This document shows, in pieces, positions 51,423-59,266 of a stretch of 64,000 bases of DNA (within the stretch, counting starts at the first letter, position 1; the number at the start of each line of letters is the position of its first letter). A program made the translations under genes and the position numbers. The notes below the pieces were generated by a model. It ran no database searches. It had not been told where the DNA came from and saw only the letters and a list, made by a program, of their open reading frames with translations. The DNA lies in the NCBI RefSeq assembly GCF_020423045.1, contig NZ_CP081943.1, positions 2,480,001 to 2,544,000 on the forward strand, given 5' to 3'. Origin of the DNA: Pseudomonas sp. MM213. GTDB taxonomy: Bacteria > Pseudomonadota > Gammaproteobacteria > Pseudomonadales > Pseudomonadaceae.

Positions 51423-54260
51423 TTGCTTCGCAAGCTTGCACTGCCTTATGGTTTGAGGACGATCCTGACGACTGCGCTGGTATTCCAGTGTGCAACTTTA
51501 GTCCTCAGCTTATGGTTAGTGAGCAGCAACCAATCGAGCATTGGAACCCTATCAAGTGTCGCTGTCGATCAAGTCGACGCAGTGGCAGAAACTGTTCAAC
51601 ACTTGATGGAGGCACGCCTCTCCCTGTCGCGAGCCAACACCCGCATCGTACTGTTTAATAAAATTCCGCATGAAATGGTGCAACACGCCCGCACGGAATT
51701 GACACTGGCGAATAAATCGTTTGACCGCTTCCTCACACACACAAAGGTTGATGAAGAAAACCACATCCGAGTCCAGGCTTTAAAAGACGTGTATTCACGT
51801 TATGTGGAGGTGCTCAATCAACTGGTCAAGTACACGGGCGCTGGCGACGTCCAATGGGCACTCGCTCAGCCGGTACAGGACATTCAAGAGCAACTCCTTC
51901 TGGAACAAAAAAACTTCATAAAATACGGAAACAGCATCAGCCAGACTTCACTTCAGTCCATGGGTGACCGATTTAAAATATACATCGCCGCCGCTGCAAT
52001 AATACTTCTCATGGTATTAGCAACAACATTCTTCCTGCTGTACATCATAAAAAAAGTAGAGAAGAGTCGACTTCTAAAAATTGCCGTCAATCGAACTGAC
52101 AGTGCAATTATCGTGACCAATCCGGACAGCATAATTACCTATGTAAACGAGGGTTTTGTGCGCATGCTGGGTTATGAAATATCAGACCTGGTGGGGAAAA
52201 AACCGGACGAGGTATTTTATGGCCGCCATACGGATCAGGAAGCCGTCCTTTCTTTCAGAAACAGTATCCAGAAAGGACAAAGCCATACCACTGAATTACT
52301 GGTCTACAACAAATCAAAGAATCCATTATGGGTACGCGTAGTCGCCAATCCGGTGCTCGACCCACAGGGTGTTCAGCAGGACGTCGTGGCTATTGTGACG
52401 GACATCACCGAAGCCAAGATGAACGACGAGTTGCAGTTCAAGGTCCTCAGTGCCATGGCCCGCGAAGAGCCACTTCCCGACATCATGAAGTTGATTTGTC
52501 TGGAGATAGGTCGTATCGCTCCTGAAATCGGCGTTTCAATAAGACAATTTGATGAGCAGGGCTGCCTTCCACTGGTGGCGGAATTCAACCTGCCGGCCGG
52601 GTTGATTCAGTCACTGGAAAGCCTTGCCGAAAGGTCCATCCTGAAAAAAATGGACGTGAAAGAAAGCATGATGCTGAACTTCACTGACCCTGCATCGGAC
52701 CAGGGCGATTGCATCGATCACAAGCTCTCGCAATCGTTCGGTTTCACGGCCGGCTGGGTTAACACCATTCGCTCCAACAACGGACGTTGTTTAGGCACAT
52801 TTACCCTTTACTACCGTGAAAATCACCTCCCTGCGGTCCAACATCACCGGCTGCTTGAAACCAGCCTGAAGCTGTGCGCACTCGCCCTCGAGAGGGACAG
52901 CTTTATCAACGATATTGAACGACTGGCCTATTATGACAGCCTGACGATGTTGCCCAATCGGCGACTGTTGATGATGAAAGCAAACTCAATGATTGCCAAT
53001 GCTCAGCGCTCGCAATCATCAATGGCCGTGTTGTTCATCGACATTAATAAGTTCAAGCAAATCAATGACTCACTTGGGCACGCCGCCGGGGATTTGCTTC
53101 TGTCTGAAATAGCCAGGAGGCTTCAGGGTTCTGTGAGGGGCAATGACTTTGTCAGCCGGCTTTCAGGAGATGAATTCGTCATTATTCTGTCTCCCTCCAG
53201 CGCTGAACAGGCGATTGCCTTTTCAGAAAGAATGCTCAGCAAACTATCGGAACCCATGATGTTGGCCGATGTAAAAATTGCGCCCTCGGCCAGCATTGGT
53301 ATTGGTATTTATCCAGACCACGGTAACGACATTCACTCGTTGCTTTTGCATGCCGATCAGGCGATGTACAAAGCCAAGTCCGCAGGCCGCCAGGCAATTG
53401 AAGTGTTCGACCAGGTGATCAACGATTCAACCAATGACGAACTGACACTGAGCCTGGCCCTCGAGAATGCCCTGGAGTCCAATCAGCTGACGCTGCATTA
53501 CCAGCCCCAGATAGCGCTCGACGACAACCAGCTTTTTGGTGTCGAGGCACTTGCCCGCTGGTGTCATCCGGAGCTTGGAAACATCCCTCCAAATCGATTC
53601 ATCCCTTTGGTGCGCGAGGCAGGATTGATGCCCAAGCTCAATCAATGGGTACTCACCGAAGCCTGCCGGCAGATGGCTCAATGGCGCGACTCGGGACTTG
53701 CCGTGCCTCGTATGTCGGTAAACATCTTCCCCGTCGCCTTTCGCGACAGAGCCATTATTGATCTCATCCAGTCTCTGCTGACAAAGCATGGGCTCTTACC
53801 CTCCTGCTTGACGCTGGAGGTCACGGAAGACTTCATACTGGACGCCACCGACAATGTCATATCGGTCATTACCGAGGTCCGTCAATTAGGCGTCAGCTTA
53901 TCCATTGACGATTTTGGCACCGGTTACTCCAGCCTGAGCTACTTGCTGCGACTGCCCGTGGACACCATCAAGCTGGACAAGAGTTTTATCGACGATATCG
54001 AAAAAAGCGAAAGTGCCCGGACACTGGCACAGTCGATTGCCGGGATCTGCAAGAGCTTGCAATTGAACATTGTCGCCGAAGGTGTTGAAACCGATGCGCA
54101 ACTTGAAATCCTTCGAGGCCAGGGATACCAGATAGCGCAAGGTTATTGTTTCTCGCGCCCTTTGGCCCCTCAGGATTTGGCTCAATGGATCCGCGAGAGA
54201 TTCCTTTCCAGCGATGATAGCGAACGCTACCGAATCTCGGCTCCCAGGAGCCTGCTGTGA
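51423..54260 (+). CDS. Membrane sensor with PAS, GAF-like, GGDEF and EAL domains (cyclic-di-GMP enzyme)
   Basis: About 945 residues. TTG at 51423 is chosen because AGGAGG lies five bases before it; the longer ORF from ATG at 51372 has no ribosome binding site. Order: membrane helix near 12-33, periplasmic helical sensor, second helix near 185-210, PAS near 215-330, GAF-like near 340-490, GGDEF near 500-665, EAL near 680-925. The GGDEF site reads RLSGDEF. The EAL domain keeps EALARW, VNIFP, LEVTED, DDFGTGYSSLSYL, IKLDKSFI and EGVET, so phosphodiesterase activity is expected. Cyclase activity is uncertain. Codon use and the leader are lower in GC than the neighbours. Confidence 0.9.
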   Translation: MLRKLALPYGLRTILTTALVFQCATLVLSLWLVSSNQSSIGTLSSVAVDQVDAVAETVQHLMEARLSLSRANTRIVLFNKIPHEMVQHARTELTLANKSFDRFLTHTKVDEENHIRVQALKDVYSRYVEVLNQLVKYTGAGDVQWALAQPVQDIQEQLLLEQKNFIKYGNSISQTSLQSMGDRFKIYIAAAAIILLMVLATTFFLLYIIKKVEKSRLLKIAVNRTDSAIIVTNPDSIITYVNEGFVRMLGYEISDLVGKKPDEVFYGRHTDQEAVLSFRNSIQKGQSHTTELLVYNKSKNPLWVRVVANPVLDPQGVQQDVVAIVTDITEAKMNDELQFKVLSAMAREEPLPDIMKLICLEIGRIAPEIGVSIRQFDEQGCLPLVAEFNLPAGLIQSLESLAERSILKKMDVKESMMLNFTDPASDQGDCIDHKLSQSFGFTAGWVNTIRSNNGRCLGTFTLYYRENHLPAVQHHRLLETSLKLCALALERDSFINDIERLAYYDSLTMLPNRRLLMMKANSMIANAQRSQSSMAVLFIDINKFKQINDSLGHAAGDLLLSEIARRLQGSVRGNDFVSRLSGDEFVIILSPSSAEQAIAFSERMLSKLSEPMMLADVKIAPSASIGIGIYPDHGNDIHSLLLHADQAMYKAKSAGRQAIEVFDQVINDSTNDELTLSLALENALESNQLTLHYQPQIALDDNQLFGVEALARWCHPELGNIPPNRFIPLVREAGLMPKLNQWVLTEACRQMAQWRDSGLAVPRMSVNIFPVAFRDRAIIDLIQSLLTKHGLLPSCLTLEVTEDFILDATDNVISVITEVRQLGVSLSIDDFGTGYSSLSYLLRLPVDTIKLDKSFIDDIEKSESARTLAQSIAGICKSLQLNIVAEGVETDAQLEILRGQGYQIAQGYCFSRPLAPQDLAQWIRERFLSSDDSERYRISAPRSLL

Positions 54261-54285
54261 GATTTCAAGGGAAGTCGTACAGAAC

Positions 54286-55071
54286 CTAGAACGCCAGTTT
54301 GTAGCCGATCAGCACCAGCATCGTCGCCAGGCACGGGCGCAACACCTCATCCGAGATGCGGCCGGTCAGGTGGCTGCCCAGGTAAATCCCCGGCAGCGAA
54401 CCGACCAGCAAGTAGCCCAGCACATGCCAATCCATGTTGCCCATGCTCGCATGGCCGAGACCGGCGACCAGGGTCAGCGGTACGGCGTGGGCGATTTCCG
54501 TGCCGACGAGGCGGCGGGTAGGCAACAGCGGATACAGAATGAACAGCGCCACGGTGCCCAGGGCGCCCGCGCCGATGGAGGTCAGGGCGACCATGGTGCC
54601 GAGGATCAGGCCGGTGATCACGGTCAGCCCATTCAAGCGTTTGCCGCTTGGGTTGTAGGTGCCACCGGCGCGTTTGTGGGCGAAGTCGAGCAGGCGTTTC
54701 TTGAAGAAAATCGCCAGTGCCGTGGCAAACAGGACGAAGCCCAGCGCCTGTTTGATGATGGCGTTCATCGCGTCGGGGGACGTTTGCAAACTGCTCAGGA
54801 ACCACAACGTCAGCGCCACGGCCGGCACGCTGCCGAGCGTCAGCCAACCGGTAATGGCCCAGTCGATGTTCTTGTTCTTGCGATGTACCAGCACACCACT
54901 GGATTTGGTAATCGCGGCGTACAGCAGGTCCGTACCCACCGCTGTCGCCGGATTGATGCCGAACCAAAGCAGGATCGGCGTCATCAGCGAGCCGCCGCCC
55001 ACGCCGGTCATGCCGACAATGAACCCCACCACCAAACCTGCCACAACCAAACCGAAGTTAACGAAATCCAT
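54286..55071 (-). CDS. TauE/SafE-family sulfite/anion exporter
   Basis: About 261 residues with eight predicted membrane helices. The internal repeat typical of the family is visible: VGFIVGMTGVGGGSLMTPIL near the N-terminus and LGTMVALTSIGAGALGTVAL in the second half. Members move sulfite, sulfoacetate or other small anions out of the cell. No sulfur metabolism gene is next to it, so substrate is open. Start taken at the ATG encoding MDFVNFG; GTG codons 12 bp upstream are possible. Confidence 0.88.
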   Translation of the reverse strand: MDFVNFGLVVAGLVVGFIVGMTGVGGGSLMTPILLWFGINPATAVGTDLLYAAITKSSGVLVHRKNKNIDWAITGWLTLGSVPAVALTLWFLSSLQTSPDAMNAIIKQALGFVLFATALAIFFKKRLLDFAHKRAGGTYNPSGKRLNGLTVITGLILGTMVALTSIGAGALGTVALFILYPLLPTRRLVGTEIAHAVPLTLVAGLGHASMGNMDWHVLGYLLVGSLPGIYLGSHLTGRISDEVLRPCLATMLVLIGYKLAF

Positions 55072-55178
55072 TAACACGCCCACAAAAACGCATGAAAAAA
55101 CTGGCCCGCAGCATAGCGATTTTTCTTATAACTACTTATATCGATGCGGTCTATCGTTATTCCTTCATGCGCACTCCC

Positions 55179-55282
55179 TGTAGGAGCCGGCTTGCTGCGG
55201 GCGGCGTTCCGACGATTACGGTGTGTCAGTCAAATCAATGTTGCAGATATACCGCTATCGCCAGCAAGCCGGCTCCTACAGG
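55179..55282. repeat. REPIN with a 16-bp replacement in one unit
   Basis: The forward unit reads TGTAGGAGCCGGCTTGCTG then a 16-bp replacement (55198-55213) before GAT; the inverted unit is ordinary. The same replacement is found in the REP at 33769. Confidence 0.88.
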
Positions 55283-55290
55283 GTCGGGGT

Positions 55291-56040
55291 TTACTGGACG
55301 GGGAGGAAATTGAGGAACAACAGGCTCTGTGCGTAGTTCAGGCCGATCCGCCGGTAGCGCTCGTCCAGCATCTGGGTCAGCAGGTCCAGGCGCGCGACGA
55401 TCTTGCCGAACTCCACGGCAAAACTCAGGTTGCTGCCCTCCTCCGAGATCTCGTTGGAAAACAGCAAGGGCTCGCCGTTTTTGTTTTGCCGCTGGCTGAG
55501 GATCCAGGTGGCTTTCTCGATGTTGCGCGCGGCGTTGCTGACGAAGACCGGGTTGATCGCATCGGTCATGTAAAACTCCAGCCGATTGCCGTGAGCGGTG
55601 ACCAGCATGCTGCCGATGGCGTAGATGAAAGCGCCGACCCGGTCGCCGAGGAACTCCGGGCTCATGGCGTAATTCAGCGCCGCCAGATCCTTCTTGCCCC
55701 CCAGCGTCGGCAGCGGTTGTTGCTGTTCGATGGCCAGGCGCACCTGTTTGCCGGCGGTGCGGGCGTCGAGGAAGCCGGACTTCTTCAGCTCCTGCGGGTT
55801 GCGCAGGTAGAGCTTGCCCATCAGCAGGTAAAGGCTGTCGAGGTTGTCGCGCATCGCCAGGGTGGCCATGCGGTCGACGCTGGTCTGGAGGAATTCCTGG
55901 GGCCTGCCTTCACGAAACTGGCTGACGATGTCCCGGCCCTGCTGCTGACTGCAACCGGTCGTGAAGAGCATCGACAGAACGGCGAGCAGCAGGCAATGGC
56001 GGCGGATGTGCACAGCGGTGAGGGGTAAAACTCGGGCCAT
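55291..56040 (-). CDS. Lipoprotein of unknown function
   Basis: About 249 residues from MARVLPLTAVHIRRHC; the longer ORF adds 18 residues before the signal. The signal ends with lipobox LFTTGC. The mature protein is mostly helical with ARNIEKATWILSQRQN and FGKIVARLDLLTQMLDERYR. No catalytic motif or known domain is seen. It stands alone between a REPIN and the galM promoter region, with a stop only a few bases from the REPIN. Confidence 0.75.
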   Translation of the reverse strand: MARVLPLTAVHIRRHCLLLAVLSMLFTTGCSQQQGRDIVSQFREGRPQEFLQTSVDRMATLAMRDNLDSLYLLMGKLYLRNPQELKKSGFLDARTAGKQVRLAIEQQQPLPTLGGKKDLAALNYAMSPEFLGDRVGAFIYAIGSMLVTAHGNRLEFYMTDAINPVFVSNAARNIEKATWILSQRQNKNGEPLLFSNEISEEGSNLSFAVEFGKIVARLDLLTQMLDERYRRIGLNYAQSLLFLNFLPVQ

Positions 56041-56171
56041 GGGTGCTTGAACTTGGGCATGGGCCGGCAGAGGGGATCGCCGCAGGCTGACCAAGGGTAG
56101 AGCCGTGGATTGCGAAAAAGTGCAGAACCTGCAGTCCGCCCTTTCCCAACAAAGTGAAGGGGATCACTAAT

Positions 56172-56256
56172 TAGTCATACTTTTTAATTGAAACGCCGCA
56201 CGATTCAGCTATAAATCCTTCCATGTCGAATTAACAATCGATATTTAGTATGACTA
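56172..56256. promoter_or_regulatory. Inverted decamers upstream of galM, candidate operator pair
   Basis: TAGTCATACT (56172-56181) and AGTATGACTA (56247-56256) are exact reverse complements 65 bp apart in the AT-rich leader of galM. The spacing would allow DNA looping or two-site control by a GntR-type regulator. Confidence 0.5.
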
Positions 56257-56286
56257 CTTTAAAAACAATAAAAAGGAAGGTAACCC

Positions 56287-57435
56287 ATGCTTCACTCCAG
56301 ATACCCGCACTACGCCCTTGGGCTGTCCCTGATGATCGCCACCCTCACCGCCCAGGCCAATGGTCTGTCCAGCGAACATAAAGCCTTCGGCAAAACCAAT
56401 GACGGCACAACCGTCGAACAATACGTGTTGCGTAACAGCCACGGCATGCAGGCCACCGTGATCACCTACGGAGCGACGCTGCAGTCGCTTGCCGTGCCGG
56501 ACAAAAACGGCAAGCTCGAAGACGTGGTGCTCGGCTTCGACAACGTACAGGGCTATCAGAGCGGCAAGGCCTACTTCGGCGCGACCATCGGGCGCTTCGG
56601 TAATCGCCTGGCCAACGGTGCGTTCGAAATCGATGGCAAGCGCTTTCAGGTGCCGCAAAATGACGGCTCGAATTCACTGCACGGCGGCCCGCAGGGTTTT
56701 GACAAACATGTCTGGAAAGCCAAACCGGCGAAGGGCAAGGATTCAGTGGGCGTGACGCTGACATACCTGTCGGCGGACGGCGAAATGGGTTTTCCTGGCA
56801 ACCTGACAACCGAGGTCACCTACAGCCTCAACGAAAACAACGAGCTGCGCATTGAGTACAAGGCCTCCACCGACAAACCGACGGTGCTGAACCTGACCAA
56901 TCACAGCTACTTCAACCTGGCCGGCGCGGGTAACGGCGACGTGTTGCAACAGGTCGCAACCTTGCACGCCAGTCACTACACGCCGGTCAACGGTAAGTTG
57001 ATTCCTACCGGCGAGCTGGCTCCGGTGACCGGTACGCCGATGGACTTCACCCAACCCACCGCCATTGGCAAACACATCAAGGCGGATCATCCGCAGCTGA
57101 AATTCGCCGAGCCGAAACAGGGTGGCTTCGATTTCAACTGGGTGCTGGATGCCAAGGGGGACCTCGGCAAACTGGCTGCCGATGTCAGCGACCCGCAGTC
57201 CGGGCGTCGTTTGCAGCTCTATACCACTGAGCCTGGCGTGCAGTTCTATACCAGCAACTTCCTTGATGGCTCGGTCAAGGGCAAGGCCGGCAAGACTTAC
57301 GCACACTGGAGCGCGTTCACTCTGGAAACCCAGCATTACCCGGACGCGCCCAATCAGCCGAACTTCCCGTCTACGCGACTGGATCCGGGCAAGACGTATA
57401 CCCAGAGTACTGTGTTGAAGTTTTCTGCTCGGTAA
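56287..57435 (+). CDS. galM: Secreted galactose mutarotase (aldose 1-epimerase)
   Basis: A 382-residue enzyme that interconverts alpha and beta anomers of aldoses. A signal peptide (residues 1-25, ending TAQANG) directs it to the periplasm, unlike the cytoplasmic E. coli enzyme. Family motifs are GRFGNRLANG, NSLHGGPQGF (catalytic His region) and LTNHSYFNLAG with the second His; a Glu in FTLETQHYPDAPNQPNFP fits the catalytic base. An AAGGAAGG ribosome binding site precedes the start. A G10 tract and a composite-repeat arm follow. Confidence 0.94.
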   Translation: MLHSRYPHYALGLSLMIATLTAQANGLSSEHKAFGKTNDGTTVEQYVLRNSHGMQATVITYGATLQSLAVPDKNGKLEDVVLGFDNVQGYQSGKAYFGATIGRFGNRLANGAFEIDGKRFQVPQNDGSNSLHGGPQGFDKHVWKAKPAKGKDSVGVTLTYLSADGEMGFPGNLTTEVTYSLNENNELRIEYKASTDKPTVLNLTNHSYFNLAGAGNGDVLQQVATLHASHYTPVNGKLIPTGELAPVTGTPMDFTQPTAIGKHIKADHPQLKFAEPKQGGFDFNWVLDAKGDLGKLAADVSDPQSGRRLQLYTTEPGVQFYTSNFLDGSVKGKAGKTYAHWSAFTLETQHYPDAPNQPNFPSTRLDPGKTYTQSTVLKFSAR

Positions 57436-57441
57436 GACGTT

Positions 57442-57451
57442 GGGGGGGGGG
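57442..57451 (+). repeat. G10 homopolymer after galM
   Basis: Ten consecutive G seven bases after the galM stop. It is unlikely to affect coding but is prone to slippage. Confidence 0.7.
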
Positions 57452-57468
57452 CATCAGCGCTTGGGTGA

Positions 57469-57868
57469 ATATCCATTATTTCGGTGATGGCTGATCGTGG
57501 TTTCGCCCTTACGGCGAGTCACTTGGAGAAGCGCCAAGTAACCAAGCGCTCTTGCCCCTTTCGTTCGGTGGCTCGCTAATGCTCGCCATGCCCTCGCTCC
57601 GGTCCTGCTCCGTGGGCCCGCCGCCATCGGCCATCCATGGCCGGGGGCGGCTAACCCGGCATCCATGCCGGGTTGCCCACTGCGCAGAACCTCCACTCGG
57701 CCTCTCGAGGGGGCGTGTACCTCAAGATCAAAAGCTGAAGGCGAGCTAACGCTCGGCCTGATGAGTGGTGAAAAGCGAAAGCAAACGCGATTCCCTGTAG
57801 GAGCGAGGCTTGCCCGCGAAAAGCGTCCGGACGGCGCGTTCATTCAGACAGCCCGCGTTATCGTTGAC
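57469..57868 (+). repeat. Composite repeat arm, copy D (single left arm)
   Basis: About 400 bp matching the left arm and its inner flank in copies A-C, with the AGCGC/GCGCT outer hairpin and one REP unit at 57796. It ends after CGTTATCGTTGAC, within the region where the others enter their REP centre. There is no right arm. Confidence 0.88.
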
Positions 57869-57944
57869 ACCTACAGCCCGGGGAACCCATGGGCTATTCT
57901 GCTGCCAACCGAAGTATCGACCGAATGACATCAAGGAGCTTTGC

Positions 57945-58766
57945 ATGCGGACTCTAGAACTGGCCGGCCTCAACGTACCGGTTATCGGCCAGGGCACTTG
58001 GCGCATGGGGGAAGATTCTGCTCGACACCACGAGGAAGTCGCCGCGTTGCGCCTGGGCATTGAGTTGGGCATGACCTTGATCGACACCGCGGAAATGTAC
58101 GGCGAAGGGGGCGCCGAGGAAGTCGTCGGCGAAGCCATTGCCGGCCTGCGCGACAAGGTGTTTCTGGTCAGCAAGGTGTATCCGCACAACGCCAGCCGCA
58201 AGGGCATCCCCGAGGCCTGCGAACGCAGCCTGCGGCGGTTGAACACCGATTACATTGATTTGTACCTGCTGCACTGGCGCGGCCAGTACCCCCTTGAAGA
58301 AACCGTTGAGGCATTCGAACGCCTGCGCGAGGCCGGCAAGATCGGCCGTTGGGGCGTGTCCAATTTCGACGTGGATGACCTGCAAGAACTGGCCTCCCCG
58401 GCCTGCGCCACCAATCAAGTGCTCTACAACCTTGAGGAGCGTGGAATAGAATTTGATTTACTGCCGTGGAGCCAACAGCATCGTCAGCCATTGATGGCGT
58501 ACTGTCCCATCGGCCAGGGCGGGAGTTTGCTCGCTCACCCGACACTCAAGCAGGTGGCCGCCCGTCACGCGGCGACACCGGCCCAGGTAGCCTTGGCATG
58601 GATTCTGCGGCAGGATGGAGTCATTGCCATCCCCAAGGCGGTCCGACCTGAGCATGTGCAACTGAATGCGCATGCCGCGCAATTGAAGCTTGTAGCCGGG
58701 GATCTGGAGGCGCTGGACCACGCGTTTCACGCGCCACACCGCAAACAGCGACTGGCCATGGTCTGA
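57945..58766 (+). CDS. Aldo/keto reductase
   Basis: A 273-residue TIM-barrel NADPH-dependent reductase starting MRTLELAGLNVPVIGQ after AAGGAG. The tetrad is intact: Asp and Tyr in LIDTAEMYG, Lys in LVSKVYPHN, His in YLLHWRG. The cofactor motif near the C-terminus reads VIAIPKAVRPEHVQLN. It belongs to the AKR5-like/YeaE-type branch (for example methylglyoxal reductases). Its stop is 29 bp before the DUF1810 gene. Confidence 0.92.
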   Translation: MRTLELAGLNVPVIGQGTWRMGEDSARHHEEVAALRLGIELGMTLIDTAEMYGEGGAEEVVGEAIAGLRDKVFLVSKVYPHNASRKGIPEACERSLRRLNTDYIDLYLLHWRGQYPLEETVEAFERLREAGKIGRWGVSNFDVDDLQELASPACATNQVLYNLEERGIEFDLLPWSQQHRQPLMAYCPIGQGGSLLAHPTLKQVAARHAATPAQVALAWILRQDGVIAIPKAVRPEHVQLNAHAAQLKLVAGDLEALDHAFHAPHRKQRLAMV

Positions 58767-58795
58767 GCCATCGCGGTTCTGTCAGAGGGCTTCTC

Positions 58796-59266
58796 ATGAG
58801 AAGCACCGATCAGCTCGACGTCTTTGATCTGCAACGCTTTCTACGGGCGCAGGACCCGGTATTCGAACGGGTGAAAAACGAGCTCGTTGCGGGCCGCAAG
58901 CGCAGTCACTGGATGTGGTTCATCTTTCCGCAATTCATCGGCCTGGGCGGCAGCGAAATGTCGCAACGATATGCCATTCACTCGGGAGAGGAGGCTTCGG
59001 CGTACCTCAAGCATGCGCAGCTGGGCCCACGGCTGCGCACCTGCACGCAGTTGGTGCTGGATATTCCGGAACGCTCCATCATCGAAATTTTCGGCCATCC
59101 GGACAATCTGAAGTTCCGCTCGTCGATGACCCTGTTCGCGCAGTTCGCCCCGGATGACAGCCTGTTCCAGCAAGCGCTGATGCGGCACTTCCATGGGATT
59201 CCGGATGACTGGACGTTATCGCTGCTGGACTCAAAACAGGCCCAACTGCCCCCCAATCAGGGTTGA
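58796..59266 (+). CDS. DUF1810 family protein
   Basis: A 156-residue protein starting [19 protein letters not shown]. Family landmarks are [31 protein letters not shown] and [19 protein letters not shown]1810 proteins are all-helical, without a settled biochemical role. Its last 36 bp overlap the end of polB on the opposite strand. Likely co-transcribed with the aldo/keto reductase. Confidence 0.9.
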   Translation: MRSTDQLDVFDLQRFLRAQDPVFERVKNELVAGRKRSHWMWFIFPQFIGLGGSEMSQRYAIHSGEEASAYLKHAQLGPRLRTCTQLVLDIPERSIIEIFGHPDNLKFRSSMTLFAQFAPDDSLFQQALMRHFHGIPDDWTLSLLDSKQAQLPPNQG

